NCBI GenBank assembly: GCA_021234155.1
Contig: JAJEKV010000058.1
Span: forward strand, 1,605,060 to 1,669,059
Source of the DNA: Isoetes taiwanensis
Lineage: Eukaryota; Streptophyta; Lycopodiopsida; Isoetales; Isoetaceae
Reading direction: 5' to 3'
Length of the DNA: 64,000 nucleotides
Shown here one piece after another: positions 21,287 through 34,019 of this stretch (position 1 is the first letter of the stretch; each line of letters opens with the position of its first letter). Under the pieces are notes generated by a model, which saw nothing but the letters and a program-made list of their open reading frames with translations, ran no database searches and was not told the origin of the DNA. The position numbers and the translations under genes were made by a program.

Positions 21287-22560
21287 TTAGCAAAGATAAA
21301 CATTTGACAACAACACATAGGGTCGCAACACGGAGAATCTACATTGACAATTTCTTTGAAGCATTGACTCCCTAACTCTACATGGGGCATTTTCTTGACA
21401 AGCTCTGAGAAGAGATTTCCAGCCAATAATAGTCAGTGACATGGCATATTTCAGAAAACGTTCTATTTCTGTAACAAAGCCTGCACGGATAAAAAGATCA
21501 ACCATGCAATTGTAATGAATTACATCTGGTATTATTGCATGTGTCACTCTCGTAGAGTGAAAATACCAACAACCATCATCTACTAGACCCGCCGAACTGC
21601 ATGCATCAAGAATCCCAGTGAATATAAGCGCATTTGCTTGTACACCTGCATTTTGCATATTGGCAAATAAGTCCAATGCTAGTAAAACTTCACCATGTTC
21701 AAAGAAATCCAAAAAAGCATAGCACCCCACATTACCACATTTGTATTCGAAATTGTGTAAAAGTTTTCCACGCCTCATCTAAACTCCCACATTTAACATA
21801 CATATCCACAAGGGCACTACCCAAGGAAATGTGCAAGTCCCCACTCTCTATAATCTGGTTATGTATATGCCTTCCAAAATTCATGACTCCAATATTAGCA
21901 CATGCTTTCAAAATTCCTAAATACGTAACTCTATTCGGTTTAACAGATTTACGTATCATGTTTTCAAGGCATTCCAAGGCCATACACTCTCGACCATGTT
22001 GAGCATATCCCCGCAATCATAGTATTCCATGACACCATGTGCCGGTCCTATTCCCTCACCGCATGTAATCAAAGCATTCTTGGGCAAAGAAGATCTCACC
22101 ATTCCGCACATACCCTACCATCATTGTATTCCATAATACCACGCTCGGATTTGTGATGTGGCAAAGATCCTGTAGTGTGCCTCCTCCAAGCTCCCCGACT
22201 TAGCATACATATCCACCATTGCACTTTCTATGAAAACATCCGGGTTGAATATTGCTCATGAGCTCTCGAATGGATTAACCTACCCCGACACGCATTTGGA
22301 GCCATTGCACATGCTTTGAAAATAGCAACATATACATGAAGATTTCTCTTGACACCGAAAGTTCCATCATGCGGGATAATTCAAAGGCGACCGAGGTTGA
22401 TCATGATTAACATGAGATGAAAATATTGCATACCATGTATACACGCTTGGCTGTAAAATCCTACTAAATATTTGATTTGCTTCAACCATGCATTCGAAGG
22501 CGAATGAGATGATCCCCTAGGGCCGACTCATCGAATCCAAATCGCTTTCTGCGGCATTAG
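21287..22560 (-). pseudogene. PLS-class PPR protein pseudogene
   Basis: The minus strand gives, in order, QPSVYTWYAIFSS, WNTMMVGYVRNGEI, VSWNTMIAG, YAQHGRECMALECLENM, VTYLGILKACANIG, SALVDMYVKCGSLDEAWKTF, ALIFTGILDACSSAGLVDDG and MVDLFIRAGF. It ends in an E-motif-like YVLLSNVY. These are alternating P, L and S repeats of plant organelle RNA-binding proteins, usually RNA-editing factors. Several frameshifts are obvious: near 22010 within GYAQHG, near 21775 between the two longest frames, and upstream near 22060. The frame ends after the E motif, with no DYW domain seen. It is a dead paralogue, unrelated in class to the intact P-type gene at 37606. Confidence 0.88.
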
Positions 22561-23726
22561 AGACCGCAATCTCACCGCCATATTCAAAGTCCGTTCTTCT
22601 CAAAGATTCTATCAAGAGACAATGCGCATTGTTTCTAGATATTATATTATGCCTCTGTTCCAAAATATCTAATGCAGCCCTCGTTCCCAAATATCTAATA
22701 CAAAATATCTAATATTTTTTGACGACAGAGAATACGGAGAATCTAGGCAAGGCACCAATAACTTTGCTGAAGAACTTAGATACGGAATTGGTTTTTTTCT
22801 CTTTGTATGCAGACTACAAAAGGGCTCGGGATCATGCAAAAGAGCCCTTAATCATGTGAGAACAAAACCCGTCCAAAATGATATAGGACGGAAAGATCGG
22901 CCGGAGAATATGTATGCCTCTTGGGAGGCGGGGAACCTAAACAAAAACAGAGGCAACCAAAGCTGGCTCTACGAAACTAGACCCCTGGTCAAAAACATTT
23001 CCTTTGCATTGCCTCAACAACAAAGCTGGCTCTACCTTGCAACCAAGCGACCATTCAAATGACAGAGTTCAATAAGCGAACCGACCATGTTAAAACATCC
23101 ACTGCAGATTGTGCAATATGTGGTGGCGCATCCTAAGTTGGAAACATCCTAGATGGGAGACTGAGCTATGCTTGGGCTCTGAGGCGAGGCTCAAGAAAGA
23201 ATTCAAATGACCAAGATGAGCTCGAAAATACCTTGCTCCGATTCCTTTGGGCGCTGCCGCCATATATTGAAAAAGGGAAACAAATATTTTGAGTTTTGAA
23301 ATATTTTGAGTTTTGACCCAATCGTCTGTGGGTGCCCGACTCCAACCTAGGCCGGAATAGGTCGGGATTTGGGGCCCTATGATCGTAAGAGAAAAATCAA
23401 GGCTAGAGAAAAATCAAGACTCGCTAAAAATTACCTCAGTAGAAGCATCTTCAAATTATTAGTTTGTTCTTTTTCGATCCAAATCCATAGTGGTTGATCA
23501 TCACATGAGCATGCGTGGCGGCGACCTTCATTGTCCACAGTTCCTATCATGCATCGCCATAGCTATACGAATGAAGCAATTATACTCCGGTGTTTAGATA
23601 ACCGCCAAGCGGCCGGACGGACAGAAAACCTCATTCTCGAAAAAAAATCTCTTCCGAAACAGGCGAATGAATTAAATTATATAAATTAATTACTGCCGGA
23701 CCTCGCATCCAAATATTTTATTTTTT
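22561..23726. other. No gene; possible Stowaway-like remnant
   Basis: The stretch 22655-22745 (CTCTGTTCCAAAATATCTAA, then CGTTCCCAAATATCTAA) resembles terminal sequence of Stowaway-type MITEs but lacks a clear matching opposite end. The rest holds nothing I can name. Confidence 0.35.
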
Positions 23727-23838
23727 ATGGAAACCCTTCCGTGTTCAAGTGGAAACCCTTCCGGGTTTTGCGAAAATTCAGAAGGGTTTCCATGTTGCTA
23801 GGTTTTCCAACCCAAATCGGGTGGAGATAGTGTGAGCG
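23727..23838. mobile_element. GGAAACCC hairpin element, short copy
   Basis: Two GGAAACCCTTCCG motifs, one complementary GAAGGGTTTCC, then CCAACCCAAATCGGGTGGAG and AGATAGT.TGAGCG. It is organised like 45486-45598. The ACCCAAATCGGG end is the complement of the left end of the long copies. Confidence 0.7.
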
Positions 23839-23990
23839 TCATTCAAATGCTTGTTTGAAGTGTTGGAATTGTCATTTACCAAAATCTGAGCTTTGCCAAT
23901 AATTGAGTCTAAAGCATCACCTATTGTTATAGACGAGTGGTGGTGGCATCACCTACTGTTATAGACGAGTGGTGATGCTTGTGTTTGGAT
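23839..23990. repeat. Repeat R7, copy 2, and 30 bp tandem repeat
   Basis: 23840-23910 matches 20330-20395. It is followed by two units of GCATCACCTA.TGTTATAGAC in tandem (23917-23975). Confidence 0.7.
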
Positions 23991-25786
23991 AATGAAACAG
24001 GCATTTAGCACCTTTTCGATGGAAATGGGAACAAATATTGGTGATAGACTTATCTGTAAAAAAGAGAAAGGTTGGTTAATTTATTTGCAACATTGTTTGG
24101 CCTATGGAACTTGATTGGCGAATTTTCATGGGGATTTGGAGGATGCAATACTAGAGCAAAATACCACGCTAAATGATCTGCATGTTGCATTCATATTTGA
24201 TGGAGCTTTACAAGCAATAAACAAATATTGATTGCAAGGCATTGCAAAAACTTCCTCGAAACAGTGAAGTTGAACTATTTCATTAAAACTCCACGTTCTT
24301 CCCATACATCATTGGGATTTGGCACTAAGAATACTTAAGTTGATTCCTTTTTCTAGCAGAATCTAAAGGGCCTATAACCATGCAGAATCTAAAGGGCCTT
24401 TAACCATTTAGTGAAGAAGTTTAGCTGGAACAAATCACTTGATTTCAGAAACGTTGACGCTTATAGATATATACAAGAACATGGAGAATGTCAACTCCAT
24501 TCGGGCAACCCATTGCGAATGAAAAGTCATTTATGATGGTCGGTCATGTTTTCGGTATTGTTATGCTTAGACCAGGCTAGGGCCAGATAACTCGTGGAAG
24601 GGCCAGCAACAGCGTTTGAAATTTTTTGCTTATCAAACCCTATGACATAAACATGGCATTGATTCATTCAAGAAATCAGCATTGTCTATGGCATTGGTTT
24701 AATATATCAGCATTTTTTTTACTGCAAGTTCCGTTTTTTTTCACATGTTTTATAGGTCATCTACATATCATTCTTGGTCACATTTTCAGAAATGTTCGTG
24801 CATAGATCAGGTGACTGCAGGGGTTCAAACATCAGAATTTTTTTTTTTCAGAAGTCACAAAATACCTGACTACAACTCACTAATGGCTAACCTATTTGGA
24901 CTAGTAACTGGAATAAACCAATACTAGCAACAAAGTCAGGAGGACAACCAAAAAAAATATTTTAGATTTTAACCTTTTTATGAAACTTGGAGAAATGGCA
25001 CTCAGTGGAAGAAGAAGTCGTTTTTCTTGGATAGGAACATGGTGACAAAAGCCACCAATCTCCGCCATACCATCATCATAGTGCTCTTTTTAGTTAGTTG
25101 TGGATGCCCTCCGACGCAAACCAGAAATAAAAACTGGCCTACTTTAAAAGGCAACTAAAGTCGATTGAAGAAGGATAACTAAGCGACTTCAGGGTTTAAA
25201 TCACCAAAGCCACACTCTTTCCTTCAGAATGCAATCAAATTAAGAAAACTAACTGTAGGATCATAAGACAAGACATTCTTCATTGACAACTAGGACGTCT
25301 GTCATGTGAACCAGTTTAAATTTTGCACTGGTTCTTCAACAAGGATTAACAAATTCCGTCCTCGCTGCTTTTTTAGTGCTTTGATACTAAAACGTTTTGA
25401 AAGCTTGTAAATTGTCAAAAGTTCGATACTTACTTGAAGCCTGTTCGTCATGTTGTAATAGAACATAACAGAACGAAGATCTTGAGCCTTATGAAAACTA
25501 GAAACTGGGTAAAGACAAAACCTAACAGACATAAAATCTTCAATCAGATCTAAAATAATATATCGGCTCATCAAGGTTCAGAGGATTGACAGATTCAAGT
25601 GATCATCATAGCGAAGATCCAAAACAAAGTATGAGAAATGGTTCACTCAGTGCTTCTTAGAGGGTTGTGCCCACATATGGAAATCCATCAGGTCACAGTT
25701 ATATCATCATTGTGAACCACCAAAATCACAAATTTTCAGTAAAATAAAACAGGAAAAGAAAAAAAAAAGGCTTCGGTTATGCTGGC
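23991..25786. other. No gene recognised
   Basis: 1.8 kb of AT-rich sequence with short ORFs on both strands. A short tandem (AGAATCTAAAGGGCCT twice, 24359-24404) is the only repeat noted. Confidence 0.4.
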
Positions 25787-26344
25787 ATCAGATAGGAGCG
25801 AAAGACAAAGTAAGCAGAGTAATCAGAGCACAAAATGCTCATATGAACTATGCAAATCATCACTGCCAACAATATCCAAAACACTTTTCAACAATGGACC
25901 GATAAGCTCAGCTTAGTATATCCACACCACGTTGTAACGTGAATCAGGTTCAAATTTCTGCAAAAACATCCTAGCTTACCTCCTGAAGAGACTAAATTTC
26001 TGGTCTCAGATATCCAAGGAAGATTAAACCGCATCAGCACTCAAGCCTTGCAAGGCGAGAACTCTCGGGCGGCCACTGCGAATGTTTGAGAAACAAGCCT
26101 TAAGATTATCATCATAGACCGCAGATGAAACACACTATGAATAATACACGAAAATATAAGAGAAGAAGGGGATGGAAAAGACCATATCCGTCATTGGAGC
26201 TCTTCGTCCTGATATATGCATTTAGGTTTAGGGTTTTCATTTAGGGTTAGATGAGGGGAATCCGGCTCCGTTATCAGCCCCTGCTAACATCTTAGGTCAT
26301 CCTATCGAGATTGAACCGTTGTGGTTTCGCTTGCTTATTGAAAG

Positions 26345-26720
26345 TAGGGAAAAACTACAAAATACCCTTATGTTTTGACAAATTTTACCACATACCCCCG
26401 AGTTTTGATAATTTCTTGAGATGCTCTTGGTCCAAATGCAAAGTATTGTGTATCTTTTAAAATTATTCAAATGCCCTTAAGATTTACGTTAATTTCCCAA
26501 ATGCCCACGTTCTAGTTCTCAAAGGCGTCTTTGCTAAAAAGGCGCCATGAATATCTATTACAAAGGGGTATTCCATGAAATACGAAAAACTAGAGGGCAT
26601 TAGGTGAAGCTTAAAATTGTACAGAGAAATACACGTTGTCCAAGGTCATCTCAATAATTTACTTAAACTCAGGGGTATGTCGTGAAATTTGTCAAAACAA
26701 AGGGTATTTTGTAGTTTTTC
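26345..26720. repeat. MULE-type terminal repeats, two facing copies
   Basis: 26345-26520 and 26560-26720 are inverted copies of one another, sharing AAAAACTACAAAATACCCTT and TTTTGACAAATTT. A third copy, in the orientation of a right end, is at 37190-37445. The paired tips lie only about 40 bp apart in copy A. In copy B, 1.77 kb has been inserted between them (31725-33495). Long terminal inverted repeats of this kind are usual for Mutator-like elements. Confidence 0.65.
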
Positions 26721-27179
26721 TCTTGAAAGTATTCTTATATCCCCAAAAATCTCAAATTTTCATCCGTTGTACAAAACGCCCCTCATTTAAATTTTGGTTC
26801 GAGAAATTCCCTGGAAGTCTTTGTAGACTACTGGTTCAAATCCAAAACACTCGTGTTAACAAAAAAAGTTCCACGGATGTGTTCCCTCATAAAGTTTGAT
26901 GTTTTAAGAAAAGTACCTTTCCGAAAGAAACTGACGTAAATGCAACTTAGGTTGCATTCTGTCGTATCTGCCAATGGCACTGCGCCATCTGGCCCAGTTT
27001 CTTTTCCTAAACTTCTACCAAGCTCAACAGTGGCGGCAGTTCTTGAATTACCTTGCATCCTTGAGAATTTACCTTACATTCTGACCATTTACCTCTCATT
27101 TCGATGTTTCTAATACCCCTGATTCTGAAGTTTTTATCCCTGATTCTGAGCTCCAAGATGCAGAATGCAATCCAAGTTG

Positions 27180-28081
27180 CATTCACGTTAAGGGAATTGC
27201 AATCCAAGTTCAGGGGCAGTGTAAGCAACTTGACGGCAAATTGGTGGCCATTTACTTTTATCGCACACATTGAATCCTTTCCTGAATTTGAGATAATAGT
27301 ACACTTCTCCTTATTCAGGAGAACACCAGAAGCTTTACCAGTTCTTCAGGGGCAAAAATATAATTGTCCCCTTTATTTAGAAATATAAATGTATCATCAG
27401 CATCTTGCATTAGTGAAAAATTTCCAAGGTTGTCTGGGAGTTGCAAGTTGTTTATCAATCCCTTCTCTTGCATTTTTAGTGTAGTGCGAACATTTCTGCT
27501 ACAATCAGAAAAAGATAGGGGGCTAGTGGACAACTTTACCTTACCCCCCTCTTACATTCAAAAAAGGGGAAAGGAGCTAACAGAGCATCTTGTTGTGTTG
27601 AAGCCTACAATCTTATTAATCACTTTTCCTGAGAACCCCATCTATGCCATAGTTATACAGGAAATTCCAATCAATCGTGTCATATGCTCTTCAAAAGTCT
27701 GATTTTAGAAGCACGTAATTTTGTCTTGACACTTTACTCCAGTGCAATCCTTCATAGATCTAATGAAGTTGTCCAAGATGCTTCGCACTGGAAGAAAATG
27801 GATTGAATAGGATTTATCTCAATCTGGAGAATCTTGTTCATCCTATTAGCCAGGATTTTGGCTAAAATTTTGGAGGAGGTATTTGTCACAGATATGGATC
27901 CCCAATCCGAGAAATTGGTTGGCTTGTCCGCCTTGGAAACCAAAGTTATGAGCCCAACATTGATCGTAGGGTGCAACTTGTTTGCTTCCCAAGCACCCTG
28001 TATGACAGTGACTATATCCTTCCCAAGAGTCACATAAGCACTTGCATAGGTCAATTCGTCTCCCTGGACAATAAAATACAT
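27180..28081 (-). pseudogene. L1-like LINE reverse transcriptase relic (copy A)
   Basis: The minus strand shows NVGLITLVSKADKPTNFSDW, ILAKILANRMNKIL and INPIQSIF. It then shows KSDF, a stop, RAYDTIDWNFLYN, and GLINNLQLPDNLGNFSL with the catalytic region as QDADDTFIFLN, where FADD is usual. The order and spacing are those of L1 reverse transcriptase. Stops and frameshifts occur throughout. It was already in the unit before the tandem duplication, since copy B has the same relic. Confidence 0.88.
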
Positions 28082-28734
28082 TCTATATACTGCTCTCTCT
28101 TTTTTTGGGTCCCATAGGCCAATTGGTCTCCGTGGACGCTAAAAACCTATTCTATTCTATTCTATATATTCTATTCATTTCAATACAGTGCATGTTCCTA
28201 GTTACTCATTAGTCCAATCATTGACCTTTATCTTTGTAAGTGGCCAAGATCAAAGATCCATAATTTCGATTGTCATTTCTACTCTAGATTACAATTTAAC
28301 ACCATATGACCTCTAGGCATAGGTCATTTTGCTGCCCAGCAGTCGATTTTATTGCCAACGATTTTGTCACATGTAAAGTGTTGGGCAAAGATTCTTGGGC
28401 GTCTTGGGCAACAATTCTTTTGCTCACTATTATTTTTCAAAGAAGTCTTGGTTTGCAAGTAGGATATAGGCATTAATTCTCATTGTAGGAGTCTCTCGAA
28501 TCTACTACAAGTCATTTTTAGAGTTCTTTTCAACAATTTCATTTTTCATCAAAGAAACAAAGTTTTAAGATTAGTTTTCTTTTCTTTTCAAGGCATAATT
28601 CATTTGACAATGTTTGGTTTTGGATCTTTTATGAAAAAACTCTGTTTTGTTAATGAAATTTCTTCTACTTGCAGAACGTTGAGTAAATCCCTACATCTAT
28701 TAGCTTAGCTATGGAACTGCAACAATATTCAACC

Positions 28735-30941
28735 TTCACTTTATGAAGGAATTGAGACTAGCTGTAAAAGACCATGCAATACTGAACCATGTGGAATTGA
28801 AAGTGCTAAAGGTTGACAGGACAAGGTAATTTCATCATTCACTGCTCCATTTATGTGAATTTATTTTTTGCTTAATGCAATTGATCAATATGTTCTGTAT
28901 AATTCATGCAAAATCTAAATGCTTAATGCCAATGCTGAGAAATGTTTTGCTACAACTGAATTTGCTAGTTTATGATTCCTTGCAATTGTAGGTATATCGT
29001 GACTTGTGGTGCTAAGAATTGCAATTGGCCTCTCCATGCATCTGTTATAGATGATGGCCCCCAATGCGCAATTAAAGGGTTTCAAGCTATGCATAACTGT
29101 GCAGGAGCAGCTTTTCTAGGCAACAAAGAAGTTAGCATAGAGTGGCTCGCAAATCACACTATTGAAAGACTTCGAGAACAACTTAGTTTGTGGCCCAAAT
29201 ATCTCATTAGTTATATTAGAAGAGAACAAGGTATAACAATTTCTTATGGTCTTGCATGGAAGGCAAAAGAAACTGCACATTCCCAAATTTATGGTGATCA
29301 TAAAGAGGCCTATAAGAAATTGGAAGGATATTGTGAAGAAATCTTGAAGGAAAATTTAGGAAGCATAGCGTTTGTTCAAAAGTCTTGTGAGATGCCCTCT
29401 CTTGCAGGCTGCCTGGGATTGGGTTAGGGCTCTGTTTCAGGTGAGATTGACTAGCCAGCAGTTGCTGCTTCATGTGTATCCTGGTGCTTGGCCGCTCTTG
29501 CGGCAGCAAGCCTTGCATCTGTGCGTGGTTTGGTTGGTGTGGCTGATTTGGAAGCGGCGGTGGTTGTGGATCTTTCAGGGGATTCAGCAGCCTGCAGCCT
29601 CTCTGATTCCTCGACTCAGGTACAAGCTATTTCAAAGCTTTCTGGTGTTCCCAGGATTAGTAGAGCGGAAGTTTGCCATTTGGCGGGACTTCTTGGGTGT
29701 TGTAGATGGTGATGGTCGGTTTGTACAGCAGTAGAGTTGCAGTTTTTCTGTCAGTTTGTTGTAGGTATCGCTGTCTCTTGGGGCAGTTCTCCTTCCTCCT
29801 CACTTGCTTTGTAACATTACCATTCTTTTAATATATTGATGGCACAGTTCTTCAAAAAAAAAAAGGTCTTGTGAGGATCGTTTCCTTCCTTCCTTCCTTC
29901 TTGCATACTAGTAGTAGATTTGGTGGCACACATTTGAAGGGACAATATCTTGGTATATTTCTAACAGCCACAGCAATAGATCAAAACGTTAAATTGTTTT
30001 CAATTGCTTTTGCCATAGCGAATGCTCAAAATGATGATAATTGGGTATAGTTCCTTCAAAACTTAAAGAATTATATGCATCATATGCAAGAGGTTACCTT
30101 CATTTCATACAGACAGAAAGGCCTGATGGAAGACGTTGAGCTTATTTTTTGGCCACACGTCCTCCATGCTTATTGCATGTGTCATCTAGCTGACAGTCTT
30201 AGGAGGATCTTCAAGAGTACATCACTTGTTCATTTGCTATGGAATGAAGGACGTGCCAATACTATAGAGGGATATGATGAGATGATAAGTGAAACGCGTG
30301 CCGCTAATGCCCAGACCACCATTTAGATTCTTGTTGCAACTGATCCTGTTCATGGGGCAAACTCAAAATTCAAGGGACAGAGGTATGGTCATTTAACTTC
30401 TAACATTGCAGAATCTCAGAATTCTTGGTTTCATGAAACTAAGGAGTTGCCTATGCTAGCTATGTTGGAGTTAATTTGAGTATCTGACATGGTTCCTCGA
30501 CCATCGGCATGAAGCAGATTCATTCAAAGTAGAGGCAGGTTAGTATGCATATTTGGCATTAACCCCTGTGCTGAGCAAGATGTGAAGAAAGCATGTGACT
30601 GTGGATGCTTATTCCGTATTATTGCAGCATCAAAAATTGAGAATGAGATTTTGTCATCAAAATCTAGGATTGTTGGTTTGAGGATAAGAATGTGCTCCTA
30701 CAGTAGATGGCAACAGGAGGGTATTCCTTTTGCACATGCAGCATGTGCAATACTATACAAGAACGAGCGTGTCCAAAGCTATGCACATCACGCTTTTCTA
30801 CTCACTTCCTACTCTGCAACCTATGGGGAGATCATGCACCCTATTATTGTCCCTATTGTTCTAGATACGATGTTGCCTCCAGCAACAAGACAACCTCCAA
30901 GGTGCCCAATGATGAAGAGGATTTGTAGGGGTGAAGAATAA
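28735..30941 (+). pseudogene. MULE (Mutator-like) transposase relic, copy A
   Basis: Exon 1 (to 28825) reads KELRLAVKDHAILNHVELK then VDRTR. A GT-AG intron at 28826-28991 follows. Exon 2 gives YIVTCGAKNCNWPLHAS, then ISYGLAWKAKETAHSQIYG. After a LINE insertion come GGTHLKGQYLGIFLTATAID-type sequence, FISYRQKGLMEDVE and a SWIM-type zinc finger (CSYSRWQQEGIPFAHAACAI). Two expected catalytic Asp positions are changed (DGTHLKG to GGTHLKG; FISDR to FISYR). Two SWIM Cys are lost as well. It cannot be active. Confidence 0.9.
29392..29865 (+). mobile_element. 5'-truncated L1-like LINE insertion with poly(A) tail and target duplication
   Basis: 474 bp absent from copy B. It is flanked by GTCTTGTGAG (29382-29391 and 29866-29875) and ends in an A-run. 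The coding part (to a stop at 29734) is the end of ORF2 with the RVT zinc-binding region: CPLLQAAWDWVRALF and VVWLVWLIWKRRW. The tail carries AATATATTGATGGCACAG, typical of plant LINE 3' ends. It interrupts the MULE transposase. Confidence 0.93.
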
Positions 30942-31730
30942 GTGATGAAGAGGATTCGTAGGGGTGAAACATCAGATAGGAGCGAAAGACAAAGTAAGCA
31001 GAGTAATAAGAGCACAAAATGCTCATATGAACTATGCAAATCATCACTGCCAACAATATCCAAAACACTTTTCAACAATGGACCGATAAGCTCAGCTTAG
31101 TATATCCACACCACGTTGTAACGTGAATCAGGTTCAAATTTCTGCAAAAACATCATAGCTTACCTCCTGAAGAGACTAAAATTTCTGGTCTCAGATATCC
31201 AAGGAAGATTAAACCGCATCAGCACTCAAGCCTTGCAAGGCGAGAACTCTCGGGCGGCCACTGCGAATGTTTGAGAAACAAGCCTTAAGATTATCATCAT
31301 AGACCGCAATACACGAAAATATAAGAGAAGAAGGGGATGGAAAAGACCATATCCGTCATTGGAGCTCTTCATCCTGATATATGCATTTAGGTTTAGGGTT
31401 TTAATTTAGGGTTAGATGAGGGGAATCTGGCTCCATTATCAGCCTCTACTAATAGACTTTTGACATCTTAGGTCATATTTAGTCTATCGAGATTTAACCG
31501 TTGTGGTTTCGCTTATTCAAAGTAGGGAAAAACTATAAAATACTCTTATGTTTTGACAAATTTTACCACATATCTCTGAGTTTTGATAATTTCCTGAGAT
31601 GCCCTTGGTCAAAATGCAAAGTATTGTGTATCTTTTAAAATTATTCAAATGCCCTTAAGATTTATGTTAATTTCCCAAATGCCCTTAAATTTTTGTTGTT
31701 TTCCTAAATGCCTTTGAGAACTAATATCTA

Positions 31731-32667
31731 GCACAATAACAGGGGGTTTTTTTGTGTTTTGTACGCTTTTCACTAAGGTTTTCCTATGATTTTGTGATGC
31801 ATTCAAATGGATATATTAATGCGTACATCTAGAGTGCACCATTTCTGAGCCATTGATTTTAGCCTTTTTTTTTTCAATGGTCAACAACCAATGGCTCACA
31901 ACAAAAGCCCTTTTTTTGTGCGTGTGGTGCATAATGGGCACATGAAGGGCCATTAATTTTAGCCTTTTTTTTAATGGTCAACAACCAATGGCTCACAACA
32001 AAAGCCCTTTTTTTGTGTGTGTGGTGCATAATGGGCACATGAAGGGCTTGAAGGGCGCATGTAGTGCAATTTCCCTGTCGGCAACACATTTCTTATCATA
32101 ACTTTTGATCAAGAGCTCTGTTTGAGATGATTTTTATTGCGTTGGAAAGCTCTCTCCAAGATCTTTTTGATAGTGTATGATATGGATATAGATATATTTG
32201 GTTAAGTTATCTATGCTAAAACAGCAATTCTTCGGCCGGGTTTGGTAGGCTTTCACATCCTACCAGCTGATTAATACAGGATTGCGCTATTGGATATTGT
32301 TTTATGGCTCATTCCGAATGAAGCTTGCAAAAAATTACCATGCATTTTTAGATTTTGAGGCAGTTATTAAGCAAATTCCAAGGCTTCTAGATCCTTGTGC
32401 TAACAAGCATAAAAGTTTCCCACTTTGGTTTCTCACCACAAGAATCCATGGAGGCCAAAGGCTGCTGTTAAATTCCAGTTGAAAAATGTTTGTGTATGGG
32501 TGTTGTAAACTTTATGACTTTCAGAATAATGGGATCAATCTGCTCTATCTTTATGGTAACTTTTACTTGTGTTCTATTTGTTTTATTGTGATCAAATTCA
32601 AAAGCTACAGGTGATGAAAGCCTCAAATGAATTCTAGTTTTTTTCTGGTTTGAATTCTAAAATTTTT
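31731..32667. repeat. Repeat R5, copy 2
   Basis: Matches 6203-7105. Two ATGGTCAACAACCAATGGCT units are here (31877 and 31975), further apart than in copy 1. It continues past the point where copy 1 is cut by the foldback element. Confidence 0.8.
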
Positions 32668-32894
32668 GTTTGTGCCTCTTTATTTTCTGTCCTTTCACTA
32701 ATGCATCTCGCATTTGGATCTTAGTCATGACTTATCTGTTGGCCGCCTAATGTTTAGGGACTAGAATTGGCAAGAAAGCTTGAAATATATATAATTTGGC
32801 GTGTTGCAATGAGCAGGTTCACACTTTGCTTAAAGTTGTTTCAAATTAAATTCTTATTATCAAGCAAATGCTTAGTTTTATGTAGCTTCACATT

Positions 32895-33055
32895 CATTGA
32901 GTTTAAATGGTTGGACTCAAAGGCCTTAGTGCTAAAGCAAAACACATTTGCACTATTGAAACTTCATGTCATTAAGTTTAAATTGTTTGATTCAAAGTTG
33001 TTAGTGTTAAAATAAAGCACAAGGATATGTTGGGTTCAATCCCCATGACATGACC
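32895..33055 (+). repeat. 75 bp tandem ending in a tRNA-like (SINE) B box
   Basis: Two related units contain TTTAAAT.GTT.GA.TCAAAG and TTAGTG.TAAA. The second runs into TTGGGTTCAATCCCCATGAC, which matches the B box of an RNA polymerase III promoter. The upstream TTAGTGTTAAA could serve as a poor A box. A degenerate SINE head is a reasonable but unproven reading. Confidence 0.35.
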
Positions 33056-33184
33056 TAACGGCCATCTTCTTAACAAATGTTCTTTATTCCATTGATAACT
33101 CTTCTAAATTACTTTAATAACCTGTTGACCTTTTTTGAGGCTCCACAATTGCTATATATCATTTTTTGTTGTTATGTTGTCCAT

Positions 33185-33315
33185 CTCCAAGGCCCCGAAG
33201 GGGCAAAAAAAAAAATTTGACAACACAAACCATTACATAAAACACTTTTAAATTAAAATCTCCCTACAACCCCCTATGGTTTGGGTGCATATTCACACCG
33301 GGGGAGGGGGGGTGA
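33185..33315. mobile_element. Foldback MITE family, half copy
   Basis: AAGGCCCCGAAGGGG, then ACACAAACCATTACA and GGTTTGGGTGCATATTCAC, ending in a G-rich run. It corresponds to the left arm of 7106-7797 and 2337-2730. The loop and right arm are missing. Confidence 0.7.
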
Positions 33316-34019
33316 CTCCTACAAATCCTCTTTCTTGATTTTATTTGTGTACAATAAGTTTTTATTGTAAATTGGATCGAATTAGTGCTTTTGACATTGC
33401 AAATCGCTAGAGGAAATCGAGGGCTGAGAGCAAATCAATGGAGCAAAAATTAATTTGGTGTCTTGCCTTCCTTTAAGGTACTGAGAATGGAAATAGGCGT
33501 CTTTGCTAAAAAGGCGCCATGAATATCTGTTACAAAAGGGTATTCCATGAAATACAAAAAACTAGAGGGCATTAGGTGAAGCTTAAAATTGTACAGAGGA
33601 ATATACGTTGACCAAGGTCATCTCAACAATTTATTTAAACTCAGGGATATGTCGTGAAATTTGTCAAAACATAAGGGTATTTTGTAGTTTTTCCCTTGAA
33701 AGTATTCTATTTATATCCCCAAAAATCTCGAATTTTCATTCGTTGTACAAAACGCCCCTCATGTAAATTTTGGTTCGAGAAATTCCCTGGAAGTCTTTGT
33801 CGACTACTGGTTCAAATCCAAAACATTTGTGTTAACAAAAAAGTTCCATGGATGTGTTCCCTCATAAAGTTTGATGTTTTGAGAAAAGTACCTTTCCTGA
33901 AAGAAACTGGCGTAAATGCAATTTAGGTTGCATACTGTCGTATCTGCCAATGGCACTGCGCCATCTGGCCCATTTTCTTTTCCTGAACTTCTACTAAGCT
34001 CACGTTTTGCAATCCAAGT

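Larger units (their letters stand above)
25787..30968. repeat. Tandem duplicated unit, copy A
   Basis: Starts CATCAGATAGGAGCGAAAGA, and the same words begin copy B at 30969 immediately after this copy ends. Contents: 560 bp of flank, a MULE-type terminal region (26345-26720), a LINE reverse-transcriptase relic on the minus strand and a MULE transposase relic on the plus strand. Copy A alone carries the 474 bp LINE insertion at 29392-29865. Confidence 0.92.
31725..33495. mobile_element. 1.77 kb insertion in copy B made of other repeats
   Basis: Absent from copy A, where 26521 joins directly. It holds repeat R5 copy 2 (31731-32667), a ~75 bp tandem (32899-33030), a possible SINE head and half of a foldback MITE (33185-33315). 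Its outer boundaries do not show an obvious target duplication, so it may be several successive insertions. Confidence 0.7.

Noticed and set aside
22655-22745. Stowaway MITE
   Set aside because: The TTCCAAAATATCTAA words are suggestive, but I could not find the opposite inverted end or a TA duplication. Mentioned only as a possibility.
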